Assembly: GCA_040772885.1 (NCBI GenBank)
Contig: JAXGXF010000005.1
Coordinates: 181,084 to 245,083 of the forward strand
Length of the DNA stretch: 64,000 bases
Reading direction: 5' to 3'
Source: Pullichristensenella sp002068815
Lineage (GTDB): Bacteria; Bacillota; Clostridia; Christensenellales; Aristaeellaceae
The position numbers were made by a program, and so were the translations under genes. The notes beneath the pieces are model-generated. The model had not been told where the DNA came from. It searched no databases and saw only the letters and a program-made list of their open reading frames with translations. Shown here piece after piece: positions 1-8,524 of this stretch (position 1 is its first letter; every line of letters begins with the position of its first letter).

Positions 1-1
1 G

Positions 2-295
2 ACCTCGGCCGAGAACGAGGGCACCGCCGGCGAGGCGTTCAAGAACTTCAAGTACAAGGTCGCGGCGAAGACGGGGACCTCGCAGAGGACGAAGATCGAC
101 GTCGAGAACAACTCGTGGCTCGTGTGCTACGCGCCCGCGGACGACCCGAAGATCGCGGTCGTCGTCTACATCCAGAACGGCTTCGCGGGCCTGCGCTCCG
201 CGAACGCCGCGAAGGAGACGATCCGGTATTACCTCGACAACTACGGCGGCTACGAGGATTCGTCGGTGTCCGAAGAGTACACGGTGGCGGAATAG
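2..295 (+). CDS. mrdA: Penicillin-binding protein (class B, PBP2-type), 3' end
   Basis: Only the last 97 codons are in the window; the frame is open from base 2. They hold the end of a transpeptidase domain: the KTGTS motif lies in KVAAKTGTSQ (the third active-site motif of penicillin-binding transpeptidases), followed by the usual stretch on W-x-V-C-Y-A-P and a terminal YYLDNYGGY segment. The family cross-links peptidoglycan outside the membrane. rodA follows 22 bases downstream, the usual partner of an elongation PBP2 (mrdA-mrdB order), which is why I prefer PBP2 over a septal PBP. The stop is TAG. The N-terminal part and membrane anchor cannot be judged. Confidence 0.82.
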   Translation, partial: TSAENEGTAGEAFKNFKYKVAAKTGTSQRTKIDVENNSWLVCYAPADDPKIAVVVYIQNGFAGLRSANAAKETIRYYLDNYGGYEDSSVSEEYTVAE

Positions 296-317
296 AAACG
301 GGAGAAGGAGCCGACCG

Positions 318-1553
318 ATGCGAGCAAAGCTGACGGCGCTGTTGAAGCAGCTGCGCCTGAACAAATTTGACCGGAGCCTGATGCGGTATTTCGACTGGCC
401 GCTGTTTCTGATCGTGCTGGTCATATCGCTGTTCGGCGTCGTGTGCATCTTCTCCGCGTCGACGATCTCCGTCACGCAGACCCCCTCGACCGTCATGGAG
501 ATGCTCGAGACGCAGCCGGTCACCTACGCGCGGCTGCAGCTGATCTGGCTCGGCGCGGGCCTGCTCGCGATGATGGCGATCATCTACTTCGGCTACGACC
601 TGTACGGCCACTACGCGAACACGTTCTACATACTCAACATCGTGCTGCTCGTGGTCGTGCTCGGCATGGACCCGAAGCGCGGCGGCATGACCGCGTTCTT
701 CACGTGGGGCTCGACCGCCGAGCGCACGTTCCAGCCGTCCGAGGTCGGCAAGGTCGCGATGATCATCGCGTTCGCCCGCGCGTTTTCGGCGCGCGTGAAG
801 CCCGTCATGCACGTGCGCGACCTGATCCCGCTCGTGATCTACATGGGCATACCGCTGACCCTGATCGTCGCGCAGCCGGACGTCGGAACGGCGCTTGTGT
901 ACCTCGCGGTGTTCTCGATCATGGTGTTCGTATCCGGCACGAACTACAAATTGCTGCTCGCGGTCATGAGCTGCATCGTGCTTCTGGTCATCCCGGTCTG
1001 GTATTTCATGAACTCCTCGGACAACTTCCGCATGATGCGCATTCTGATCTGGCTCGACCCGGAGAGCTACCCGGACTACGCGCGGCAGGTCATCAACGCG
1101 CAGACCGCGGTCGGCTCCGGCGGCATGTGGGGGAAGGGGATCGTCTCGCCGGGGAGCTTCGCGTCGCTCGGCTACATCTCCGACGACCATACGGATTTCA
1201 TCTTCGCGATCTGCTGCGAGAGCTTCGGCATGGTCGGCGCGTCCGCGCTCGTGCTCTTGTACGCGCTGTTGCTCGGGCGGATGTTCTACCTGTCGACGAA
1301 GGCCGCGGACGCGTTCGGCGCGTACCTGATCATCGGCGTCGCGTCGATGCTCACGTTCCACATCGTCGAAAATATCGCGATGGTCATAGGGCTTTTGCCC
1401 GTCACGGGCATTCCTCTGCCGTTCATGAGCTACGGGGGCTCGAACATGATCACGAACATGCTGGGCATAGGGCTCGTGATGAACGTCGTCATGCGCTCGA
1501 GGAACAGAGAGGTCAAGAACCGGATCGTCACGAGCAGGGAGATACGGCTGTAA
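318..1553 (+). CDS. rodA: Rod-shape SEDS peptidoglycan polymerase RodA
   Basis: 411 residues and about ten hydrophobic segments, the SEDS (RodA/FtsW/SpoVE) fold. The family polymerises lipid II into glycan strands and works with a class B PBP. Visible family marks are the QPDVGTAL segment carrying the catalytic Asp, the GGMWGKG loop, and the C-terminal LPVTGIPLPFMSYGGSN signature. The ATG follows AGAAGGAG at good spacing and lies 22 bases after the PBP stop, so the two are probably co-transcribed and form the elongation pair. FtsW or SpoVE cannot be excluded by motif alone; the neighbouring PBP decides for RodA. Confidence 0.92.
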   Translation: MRAKLTALLKQLRLNKFDRSLMRYFDWPLFLIVLVISLFGVVCIFSASTISVTQTPSTVMEMLETQPVTYARLQLIWLGAGLLAMMAIIYFGYDLYGHYANTFYILNIVLLVVVLGMDPKRGGMTAFFTWGSTAERTFQPSEVGKVAMIIAFARAFSARVKPVMHVRDLIPLVIYMGIPLTLIVAQPDVGTALVYLAVFSIMVFVSGTNYKLLLAVMSCIVLLVIPVWYFMNSSDNFRMMRILIWLDPESYPDYARQVINAQTAVGSGGMWGKGIVSPGSFASLGYISDDHTDFIFAICCESFGMVGASALVLLYALLLGRMFYLSTKAADAFGAYLIIGVASMLTFHIVENIAMVIGLLPVTGIPLPFMSYGGSNMITNMLGIGLVMNVVMRSRNREVKNRIVTSREIRL

Positions 1554-1554
1554 G

Positions 1555-1606
1555 GCGTCGAAAAACCTCGTTTTTCGACGCTTTGAGGCGTCCTCGCGGG
1601 CGCCTC
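1555..1606. terminator. Two hairpins between convergent rodA and rsmI
   Basis: The first hairpin (1555-1581) has a perfect 12-bp stem starting GCGTCGAAAAAC with a three-base loop, followed by TTT. The second (1585-1606) has a GAGGCG/CGCCTC stem followed by TTGATTTATT. Both genes end here, so the pair probably stops transcription from each side. Confidence 0.65.
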
Positions 1607-1611
1607 TTGAT

Positions 1612-2463
1612 TTATTCGAGCCTTTTGAGAAACAGCTTCGCCCTGTAAATTTGGTTTCGGGGGAAGCCCCGGGCCTGCGCGAAATGCTCGGCCTCGTCGA
1701 TGGTCGCGCCCGAAAACAGCCTCTCGGCCATGGCCGCGACGGCACTTTCCCCGGCGGATGGGGGCTTCCCGATCGGGGGGAGCGCGCTCAGGTCCGCGAC
1801 GACGCAATACTCGCCCTTTTCGAGGTTCGGGTTTTCGCGAAGGGCCTTCAGCGCGTCCGCCGGGGAGCCGCGCCGCATCCACTCGAATTTCTTCGTCAGG
1901 TCGCAGAACACCGCGAGCATGCACTCGGGCCATCGCTCCGCGATCCGCTCGACGAGCGCCGCGACGCGGTGCGGAGACTCGTAATAGACCGCGACCGGGA
2001 CGCCCGACGCGCGCGCCGCATCGAGCGCGGCGTCGAGCGCCTTTTTTTCGCGCGGCGGGAAGCCGTAGAACGCGAACGACCTCGCGTCGAACCCCGAAAC
2101 CGACAGCGCCGCCGCGACCGCGGACGGGCCCGCGACCGGCGACACCGGTATGTGAGCCTCCCACGCGGCCCTCACGAGCACATGCCCGGGGTCGGAGATC
2201 GCCGGCGTGCCTGCGTCGGTCGTGAGCGCGACGGTCAAATCCTCGTTCAGCATCCTCCCAATCAATTCAGAGGCGCGCGCATCCTCGTTGTGCCGGTGGC
2301 AGGACACGAGCGGCTTCCTGATCCCGAGGTGGTTCAAGAGCTTCATCGCCATGCGCGTGTCCTCCGCCGCGATCAGGTCGCAGGAGGTGAGCGCCTCGCG
2401 CATCCGCGGCGAGAGGTCGCCGAGGTTTCCGATCGGCGTCGCGACCACGAGCAGCTTCGGCAT
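1612..2463 (-). CDS. rsmI: 16S rRNA (cytidine1402-2'-O)-methyltransferase RsmI
   Basis: 283 residues of the tetrapyrrole-methylase fold. N-terminal VATPIGNLGDLSPRM and AAEDTR are signatures of RsmI, followed by SCHRHNED and the TDAGTPAISDPG loop that binds S-adenosylmethionine. It puts the 2'-O-methyl on C1402 in helix 44 of 16S rRNA, in the P-site decoding region. The ATG has AAGGAG upstream and sits one base after the stop of the ArmA/Rmt-like gene. It is the last gene of the trpS operon, which also carries rsmH, the enzyme for the N4-methyl of the same C1402. Confidence 0.95.
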   Translation of the reverse strand: MPKLLVVATPIGNLGDLSPRMREALTSCDLIAAEDTRMAMKLLNHLGIRKPLVSCHRHNEDARASELIGRMLNEDLTVALTTDAGTPAISDPGHVLVRAAWEAHIPVSPVAGPSAVAAALSVSGFDARSFAFYGFPPREKKALDAALDAARASGVPVAVYYESPHRVAALVERIAERWPECMLAVFCDLTKKFEWMRRGSPADALKALRENPNLEKGEYCVVADLSALPPIGKPPSAGESAVAAMAERLFSGATIDEAEHFAQARGFPRNQIYRAKLFLKRLE

Positions 2464-2464
2464 G

Positions 2465-3196
2465 TCAACGCTCCTTCAGGATGTAGATGAGCTCGCTCCG
2501 GTGGACGAAGCGGTCGAGGATTTCGAATTTGTCCGGGCAGTTCTCCTCGAAGCTCCGCCCGTGGTGCTGTTCCATGCCGACGTCCCTGCCGGACAGCGTG
2601 CGCGTCGGGAACGACAGGCAGACGTGCTCGGCGTCGATCGCTTCGAGAAGCCGATATCCGGCGTCGCCGAGCAGCGGCAGGAGCTTCATAAGAAGCGCCA
2701 GCGGGAAGCGGCCCTCCGGCAGCGGGTCGGTCAGGATGTCGATGCCCTCCGCGCGCGCGTCGAGGCCGTTCCGCTCCGCGAAGCGGTTGATCAGCCCGAC
2801 CGCGCCGAGGTGCGCGTCGACGCCGTTGACCGGAATCCCGCGCGCGGCGAGGTAGATCGGGTTCAGCCCGCACGCGACGTCGAGCACGCGCGAGGGCCGC
2901 CCGGCGGTTTCGAAAATGCGCCTATACAGCGCGTCGGTCTCGGGGAGAGGCAGCCGCTCGCGCGTCGAACTGTGCAGCGAGAGGATTTTCGAAAGCGCCT
3001 CGTCGCCGCCGTCCGGCCACGCGGAGAGGAGCTTCATCGCGCGCTTCCCGGCGTCGGTTCCGAAGTACGCCCCGGCGACGCGGTGCAATTCCTGCCGCGC
3101 GGCCCGGGCCGCGTCCCTCGGCTTCTTGTGGCGCAGTGAGGCCTCCGCGTACGCGCGGCCGACGAGGTTTTTGTCAAGCTCGCTATGCTTCTCCAT
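2465..3196 (-). CDS. Putative 16S rRNA (guanine1405-N7)-methyltransferase, ArmA/Rmt/FmrO type
   Basis: 243 residues that match, block by block, what I know of the aminoglycoside-resistance methyltransferases ArmA, RmtB and Sgm: HSSTRERL (75-82), the SAM-binding VLDVACGLNP (104-113), LLMKLLPLL (168-176), SFPTRTLSGR with GMEQHHG (195-213), and SELIYIL near the end. In that family the product is m7G1405 in 16S helix 44, which blocks 4,6-disubstituted deoxystreptamine aminoglycosides. Length and motif order fit the family throughout. It overlaps the tgt-like gene by 14 bases and is followed after one base by rsmI, with base composition like its neighbours, so it looks like a resident operon gene rather than a recent plasmid arrival. 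Whether it modifies G1405 is inferred. Confidence 0.8.
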   Translation of the reverse strand: MEKHSELDKNLVGRAYAEASLRHKKPRDAARAARQELHRVAGAYFGTDAGKRAMKLLSAWPDGGDEALSKILSLHSSTRERLPLPETDALYRRIFETAGRPSRVLDVACGLNPIYLAARGIPVNGVDAHLGAVGLINRFAERNGLDARAEGIDILTDPLPEGRFPLALLMKLLPLLGDAGYRLLEAIDAEHVCLSFPTRTLSGRDVGMEQHHGRSFEENCPDKFEILDRFVHRSELIYILKER

Positions 3197-4262
3197 CGCG
3201 CAAGAGCTCCATCAGCCTTCCGTAGAAGCGCAGGTTGTGGGCGGTCGAGAATCGGAGCGCGTGCGGGTCGCCCATCTTCAACAGGTGGTTCAGGTATGCG
3301 CGCGAGTGGTTCTTGCAGAGCGCGCAGTCGCACGTCTCGTCGACGGGGCGGCCGTCCCGGCAGTATTCGGCGTCGAGCGCGTAGATATATCGGTAAAACG
3401 CCTCGCCGCGCACGCCCTCGGGGGTGTCCATGCCGGGCCGGAACGCGTACAGCCGCCCGTGGCGCGCCTCGCGCGTCGGGATCACGCAGTCGAACAGCCG
3501 ATAGCCGAGCTCGACGCAGCGCGCGATCTCCTCGGGCTTGCCGAGGCCCATCGCGTACTTGAGCTTGTTATCGGGCATTGCGTCCGCCGCCATCTTGAGC
3601 ACGTCCAGACGGATCGCCCCGTCCGAATCGAGCGGCCAGCCACCGAAGCCGTAGCCGTCGAAGCCGATCTCCTCGAGCCGGTCGGCGCACTCGCGCCGGA
3701 GCTCCGGGTCGCCGCCGCCCTGCACGATCCCGAGCAGCAGCGGCCGGTCCGCGCGCCCGCGGCACAGCTTTTCAAACTCCGCCTTGCAGCGCGCGCCCCA
3801 CCTGACGGTCAGTTCGACGCTGCGACGCTGCAGCTCCGGCGAGTCGTCCGGGTGCGTGCACAGGTCGAGCGCCATCATGATGTCCGAGCCGTATTGAAAC
3901 TGCGCGGTGATGCACTTCTCCGGCGTGAACACCATGCGCTCCCTGCGGTCGGGGCGGAAGATGATCTCGCCGTCGCGGATTTCGCCGTAGTCCGGGTTCT
4001 CGCGGATCAGCGAGTAGAGCTGGAACCCGCCGGAGTCGGTCAAAATCGTCCCACGATAGCCGGTGAACCCGTGCAGCCCGCCGAGCGACTTGATCAGCTT
4101 CGCGCCGGGCTTCGTCATCAGGTGGTAGGCGTTCATCTCGAGGCCGAAGAGCCCCGCCGCGTACACGTCGTCGAACGGCGCCGCGCGCACCGAAGCGTAG
4201 GTCGCGTCGGGGAAGAAGGCGGGCAGCGGCACGCGCCCGGAGCGGGTCTCGAGGAATTTCAT
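3183..4262 (-). CDS. tRNA-guanine transglycosylase family protein (TGT-like, divergent)
   Basis: 359 residues with the TGT fold. Bacterial TGT swaps the guanine at position 34 of certain tRNAs for preQ1. Conserved marks are LTDSGGFQ with the catalytic Asp, GIVQGG, LFDCVIPTREARHG with the nucleophile Asp, and a zinc site C-x-C-x2-C (TCDCALC) with a late His in STAHNLRFY. Two segments differ from standard TGT: the N-terminal MPVGTxATVK region is replaced by FFPDATYASV, and the GGLAVGE loop next to the base is GGWPLDSDG. Catalysis looks intact but substrate choice may differ. No queA is nearby. It overlaps rsmH by 4 bases. Confidence 0.82.
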   Translation of the reverse strand: MKFLETRSGRVPLPAFFPDATYASVRAAPFDDVYAAGLFGLEMNAYHLMTKPGAKLIKSLGGLHGFTGYRGTILTDSGGFQLYSLIRENPDYGEIRDGEIIFRPDRRERMVFTPEKCITAQFQYGSDIMMALDLCTHPDDSPELQRRSVELTVRWGARCKAEFEKLCRGRADRPLLLGIVQGGGDPELRRECADRLEEIGFDGYGFGGWPLDSDGAIRLDVLKMAADAMPDNKLKYAMGLGKPEEIARCVELGYRLFDCVIPTREARHGRLYAFRPGMDTPEGVRGEAFYRYIYALDAEYCRDGRPVDETCDCALCKNHSRAYLNHLLKMGDPHALRFSTAHNLRFYGRLMELLRDGEA

Positions 4263-5164
4263 GGCAGTTTCTCCGCGATGCGGAGCGTCGCGCTGCGCGC
4301 GCGGGGGTTCTCGGACAGCTCCTCATCGGACGCGGTCACGGGCTTGCGCGGGACGAGCCGAACGACGGGCTTCTTGCCGCACACGCACACCGGCATGTGC
4401 TTCGGGCACTCGCAAGGGTCGGCGAGCCGGCGGAACGTGTTTTTGACGATACGATCTTCCAGCGAATGGAACGAGATCACGCAGAGCCTGCCCTGCGGCT
4501 TCAGGAGCCCTACGAGCATCTCGAGCGACCTGTCGAGCGGGTCGAGCTCGTCGTTGACGGCGATGCGCAGCGCCTGAAACGCGCGCCGGGCCGGGTGCGA
4601 GCCGTCCTTCGCGCGGAATTTCTTCGGGATCGCCGCGTCGATCGCGGACACGAGCGAAAGCGTCGTCAGAATCGGACGCCGATCGACGACCACGCGCGCG
4701 ATCTGCCTGGCCCAGTTCTCCTCGCCGTAGTCGCGGAGGATGCGCGTCAGTTCGTCCTCGCTCGCGCCGTTCACGATGTCCGCCGCGGTCGTCGCCTGGG
4801 ACATATCCATCCGCATGTCGAGCGGCGCGTCCTCGTGGTACGAAAAACCGCGCTCGCGGCGGTCGAGCTGGTGCGACGAGACGCCGAGGTCGACGAGTAT
4901 GCCGTCGAAGCGGGCGTCGCCGACGAGCCGGTCCGCCTCGTGGAAGTTCCCGCGGATCGCCCGGATGCCCGGCGCGCGCAGGGTCGCCGCCGCAATCGCG
5001 TCCCCGTCGCGGTCGATGCCGACGACGTTTCCGCCGAGCCGCGCGATCTCGGACGCGTGCCCGCCGCCGCCGAGCGTGCAGTCGAGGTACAGCAAACCGG
5101 GAGCGACCCGGAGGCCGTCCATGCACTCCCGGAGCAGCACGGGGACGTGGTGAAACTCGGTCAT
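4259..5164 (-). CDS. rsmH: 16S rRNA (cytosine1402-N4)-methyltransferase RsmH
   Basis: 301 residues starting MTEFHHVPVLL. I placed the start at 5164 because this is the family N-terminus and the ATG overlaps the folC stop (ATGA). Visible motifs are the SAM loop LDCTLGGGGHA, VGIDRD, FDGILVDLGVSSHQLD, ERGFSYHEDAPLDMRMD and CVISFHSLEDRIVK, all RsmH hallmarks. It methylates N4 of C1402 in 16S rRNA. In most bacteria rsmH heads the division cluster (mraZ-rsmH-ftsL); here it sits instead between folC and the tgt-like gene. Confidence 0.96.
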   Translation of the reverse strand: MTEFHHVPVLLRECMDGLRVAPGLLYLDCTLGGGGHASEIARLGGNVVGIDRDGDAIAAATLRAPGIRAIRGNFHEADRLVGDARFDGILVDLGVSSHQLDRRERGFSYHEDAPLDMRMDMSQATTAADIVNGASEDELTRILRDYGEENWARQIARVVVDRRPILTTLSLVSAIDAAIPKKFRAKDGSHPARRAFQALRIAVNDELDPLDRSLEMLVGLLKPQGRLCVISFHSLEDRIVKNTFRRLADPCECPKHMPVCVCGKKPVVRLVPRKPVTASDEELSENPRARSATLRIAEKLP

Positions 5165-6375
5165 TCGGCCTCCTTCAAGATCGCCCGCGCCGCGCCGACG
5201 AGGTACAGCGAGCCCGCGACCACGGACGGCGCGCCCGCCAGTTCGAGCGCCTCCCGGACGGTCGGCGCGATCGCGACCTCCGAGCCGCAGCGCCTGTACG
5301 CCGCCGCGATCTCCTCGGGCTCCGCCGCGCGGGGCTCCATGACGCGCGTCGCGATGACCTTCGGGAACAGCGGCGCGAGGATCTCGGCGCACTCCACAAT
5401 CTGCTTGTCGCGCATCATGCCGGTCACGAGCGGCATCCCGGACGCTGGGAAGTGCTCCTCGAGGTATCCGCGCAGCGTCTGCGCGCCCTGCGGGTTGTGC
5501 GCGCCGTCGAGCAGCACGCCGCGCATCCACTCGAGCCTGCCGGGCCACTCGGCCTTCAGAAGCCCGGCCTCGAGGTTCTTGAGCGGAAGTCCCGACGCGC
5601 GCAGCCCCTCGAGCGCGAGCGACGCGTTCAGCATCTGGTGGCGGCCCGCGAGCCGTATTGCGAACTCCCCGAACGGCATCTTAAAGCGGCTTCCGTACGG
5701 CGTGATTTCAATTGGCTCCGGCGGCTCCGCGACTTTGATATCGTGCAGATTCCGGAACACGTTTAAAATGTTGTCCGGCTGGCGCATGACGACCGCCGGC
5801 ACGCCGGGCTTCAAAATGCCGGCCTTCTCGAACGCGATCTCCTCCACAGTGTCCCCGAGGAATTCCATGTGATCCATGCCGATCGCCGAGATCAGCGACA
5901 CGGCCGGGGTCAGCACGTTCGTCGAGTCGAACCGCCCGCCGAGCCCGCATTCGACGACCGCGACCTCGACGCCCGCCTCGCGGAAATGCCGGAACGCGAG
6001 CGCGGTGCCGAGCTCGAACGTCGTCGGCGAGACGCCGGCCCTCTCGAGCGTTTCGCACGCGGCCGCGAGCCGCTCGCAGCCCTCGATGAGCGCCGAATCC
6101 GGGATGCACGCGCCGCCGACCTGTATGCGCTCCCGGTAGTTTTCGAGGTAGGGGGAGGTGTAGAGCCCCGCTCTGTACCCGCTCTCCCCAAGGCACGAGG
6201 CGCACATCGCCGCGGTCGAACCCTTGCCGTTCGTGCCCGCGATGTGCACGGAAAGAAAACCCCTTTCGGGGTTTCCGAGTTCGGAAAGCAGCGCGCGCGT
6301 GTTCTCGAGGCCGCGCTTGTGGCCGGTGTACCGCCGGCTGTGAATCCAGTCGACGGCCTGCTGAACGGTTGTCAT
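5161..6375 (-). CDS. folC: Folylpolyglutamate synthase / dihydrofolate synthase
   Basis: 404 residues of the Mur-ligase superfamily. It shows the P-loop HIAGTNGKGSTAAM, TSPYLENYRERI, the GLGGRFDSTN loop and GMDHMEFLGDT, and a C-terminal LDGAHNPQG, all typical of FolC. It adds glutamates to tetrahydrofolate in the cytosol. It overlaps trpS upstream and rsmH downstream by 4 bases each, so translation of the three is probably coupled. The ATG start is set by the trpS overlap. Confidence 0.93.
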   Translation of the reverse strand: MTTVQQAVDWIHSRRYTGHKRGLENTRALLSELGNPERGFLSVHIAGTNGKGSTAAMCASCLGESGYRAGLYTSPYLENYRERIQVGGACIPDSALIEGCERLAAACETLERAGVSPTTFELGTALAFRHFREAGVEVAVVECGLGGRFDSTNVLTPAVSLISAIGMDHMEFLGDTVEEIAFEKAGILKPGVPAVVMRQPDNILNVFRNLHDIKVAEPPEPIEITPYGSRFKMPFGEFAIRLAGRHQMLNASLALEGLRASGLPLKNLEAGLLKAEWPGRLEWMRGVLLDGAHNPQGAQTLRGYLEEHFPASGMPLVTGMMRDKQIVECAEILAPLFPKVIATRVMEPRAAEPEEIAAAYRRCGSEVAIAPTVREALELAGAPSVVAGSLYLVGAARAILKEAE

Positions 6376-7373
6376 AGCTTCGTGGGCGCGAGCCCGACCT
6401 TCTTTCGCACTTTGCGCATCGTGGGCGCCGCGAGCCTGTCCGCGCGCTCGGCGCCCTCGAGCATGACCTTCTCGAGGTAGACCTTGTCCGCGCTGATCTC
6501 GTCGTACCGCTTCTGGATCGGCTCGAGCACGGCGACGACGGCGTCGGCGACCGCGTCCTTGAACGCGCCGTAGCCCTTGCCGGAAAAGTCCGCGGCGATT
6601 GCGTCCATCGAGGCCCCCGTCAGCGCCGAGAGTATGCTCATCAGGTTCGAGACGCCGGGCTTCAACTCCGGGTCGAAGCGCACGTCCGCCTCGCTATCGG
6701 TCACCGCGCGCCGGAGCTTTCTGCGGATGACCTCGGGCTTGTCGAGTATCGCGATGTAGGTCTCCTCGGGGTCGGACTTCGACATCTTGCGCGTCGGCTC
6801 CTGCAGGCTCATGACCTTCGCGCCGACCTTCGGGAAATAGCCGTCCGGCACCGCGAACGTGCCGCCGTACAGCGAGTTGAACCGCTCGGCGATGTTGCGC
6901 GCGAGCTCGAGGTGCTGCTTCTGGTCGACGCCGATGGGCACGAGGTCCGTCTGGTAGAGCAAAATGTCCGCCGCCATCAGAACCGGATAGGCGAACAGTC
7001 CGCAGTTGATGTTATCGGAGTGCTTCTTCGACTTGTCCTTGAACTGCGTCATCCGCGACAGCTCGCCCATATAGGTGTAGCAGTCGAGTATCCACGCAAG
7101 CTCCGCGTGCTGGTGCACGTGCGACTGGAAGAACAGTATGTTCTTCTCGGGGTCGAGCCCGCTCGCTAAGAAGATCGCCATCGTGCGAAGGCACGCCTTC
7201 CGAAGCTCCGCGGCGTCCTGCCGGACGGTGATCGCGTGCGAGTCGACGATCGCGTACAGGCAGTCGTACTCGTCCTCGAGCAGCTTGAAATTGCGCAGCG
7301 CGCCGATATAGTTTCCCAGCGTCAGATTGCCGGTGGGCTGTATGCCGGAGAAGATCCGCTTTTTGGCTTCCAT
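6372..7373 (-). CDS. trpS: Tryptophanyl-tRNA synthetase
   Basis: 333 residues, class I synthetase. The N-terminal FSGIQPTGNLTLGNYIGAL contains the HIGH-equivalent motif, and KMSKSDPEET is the KMSKS loop. I start it at the ATG at 7373 because GGAGG lies five bases upstream (7379-7383); the in-frame GTG at 7385 would place that ribosome site inside the gene. It heads the six-gene minus-strand operon. No T-box is seen before it; the upstream region is only about 130 bases and is shared with the divergent plsX promoter. Confidence 0.95.
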   Translation of the reverse strand: MEAKKRIFSGIQPTGNLTLGNYIGALRNFKLLEDEYDCLYAIVDSHAITVRQDAAELRKACLRTMAIFLASGLDPEKNILFFQSHVHQHAELAWILDCYTYMGELSRMTQFKDKSKKHSDNINCGLFAYPVLMAADILLYQTDLVPIGVDQKQHLELARNIAERFNSLYGGTFAVPDGYFPKVGAKVMSLQEPTRKMSKSDPEETYIAILDKPEVIRRKLRRAVTDSEADVRFDPELKPGVSNLMSILSALTGASMDAIAADFSGKGYGAFKDAVADAVVAVLEPIQKRYDEISADKVYLEKVMLEGAERADRLAAPTMRKVRKKVGLAPTKL

Positions 7374-7447
7374 CTTTTCCTCCACGAACGGGTAATTTCC
7401 AATCGTGGAATATCATAGCACGCCGTCAATTTTCCGTCAAGGTTGAC

Positions 7448-7476
7448 TTGAAAAAATCGGGGGAATCTGCTAGAAT
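7448..7476 (+). promoter_or_regulatory. Promoter of the plsX operon
   Basis: TTGAAA (7448-7453), a 17-base spacer and TAGAAT (7471-7476), with TGC just before the -10 (extended -10). Start of transcription is expected near 7483, about 25 bases before the plsX start. I see no FapR-type palindrome here. Confidence 0.75.
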
Positions 7477-7507
7477 AAAAATAATGCCATGATAGGGGGA
7501 TTTCGGA

Positions 7508-8512
7508 TTGGCGAACTACAGGATAGCCCTGGACGCGATGGGCGGGGACAACGCACCGTCGGCCGTCGTCGAGGGCGCGAAGTTGGCCCGGCAGGCGTTT
7601 TCGGACGTCAGAATACTGCTCTACGGGCCCGAGGAGGTACTGAAACCGCTCGTCGAGGGAGAGGACGGCATCGAGGTCGTCCACGCGCCGGACGTGATCG
7701 GCATGCACGACGCGCCGATGCTCGCGGTTCGGAAGATGACGGAATCCTCGATGGTCAAGGCGGTCATGGCCGTGCGCGCGGGCGAGGCCGACGCGGTCGT
7801 CTCCGCGGGCTCGACGGGCGCGCTGCTGGCCGGTGGCATGCTCCGAATCGGCCGCATCAGCGGCATCGAGCGCCCCGCGCTCGCGCCGGTGATCCCGGGA
7901 CGGAAGAAGCCGTTTCTCCTGATCGACTGCGGCGCGAACGTCGACTGCCAGCCGAAGTACCTGCAGCAGTTCGGCCTCATGGGCTCTGTGTACATGGAGA
8001 GCGTGCTGGGCGTCAAGGACCCCGAGGTCGGGCTCGTGAACATCGGCTCCGAGGCGGAGAAGGGAGACAGGCTCACGAAGGAGGCCTTCGAGCTGATGTC
8101 CGCCCAGACGTCGTACCGCTTCGTCGGCAACGCCGAGGCGCGCGACGTGCCCAACGGCGATTTCGATGTCGTCGTCGCCGACGGCTTCGTCGGAAACGTG
8201 ATTCTGAAGATCACCGAGGGCGTGGCAAAGCTCATCCTGGGCATGCTCAAGGACAGCGTGCGCACGTCCCGCCGCACGAAGGTCGGCGCGCTTCTGATGA
8301 AGCCGGCGCTCTATCGGCTCCGGGACAGCATGGACTACACAAGCTACGGCGGCGCGCCGCTCCTCGGGGTCAACGGGGCCGTCGTCAAGGCGCACGGAAG
8401 CTCCGACGCGAAGGCGATCCTGAACGCGGTCCGCCAGGCGCGCGGAATGCTCGAGGGGAATGTTGTCGGAAAGATACGGGACGGCCTTCGCGGGCTGTCG
8501 GAGGAAAATTAA
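7508..8512 (+). CDS. plsX: Phosphate acyltransferase PlsX
   Basis: 334 residues. The N-terminal IALDAMGGDNAP is the PlsX signature; VSAGSTGALLAGG, NIGSEAEKGDRL and VVADGFVGNVILK follow. The enzyme turns acyl-ACP into acyl-phosphate, the first step of phosphatidate synthesis in Firmicutes. The start is a TTG with AGGGGGA seven bases upstream; no ATG in the region fits as well. acpP follows 12 bases downstream, the usual partner because acyl-ACP is the substrate. Confidence 0.96.
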   Translation: MANYRIALDAMGGDNAPSAVVEGAKLARQAFSDVRILLYGPEEVLKPLVEGEDGIEVVHAPDVIGMHDAPMLAVRKMTESSMVKAVMAVRAGEADAVVSAGSTGALLAGGMLRIGRISGIERPALAPVIPGRKKPFLLIDCGANVDCQPKYLQQFGLMGSVYMESVLGVKDPEVGLVNIGSEAEKGDRLTKEAFELMSAQTSYRFVGNAEARDVPNGDFDVVVADGFVGNVILKITEGVAKLILGMLKDSVRTSRRTKVGALLMKPALYRLRDSMDYTSYGGAPLLGVNGAVVKAHGSSDAKAILNAVRQARGMLEGNVVGKIRDGLRGLSEEN

Positions 8513-8524
8513 GGAGGGGTTTTC

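Noticed and set aside
5165..5548. N-terminal extension of rsmH into folC
   Set aside because: The family begins at MTEFHHVPVLL and the ATG overlaps the folC stop; the extension is a shifted reading of folC.
7374..7385. Upstream GTG as trpS start
   Set aside because: GGAGG lies inside that extension at ideal spacing for the ATG at 7373.
7386..7507. FapR operator before plsX
   Set aside because: No palindrome of the TTAGTACC type is seen.
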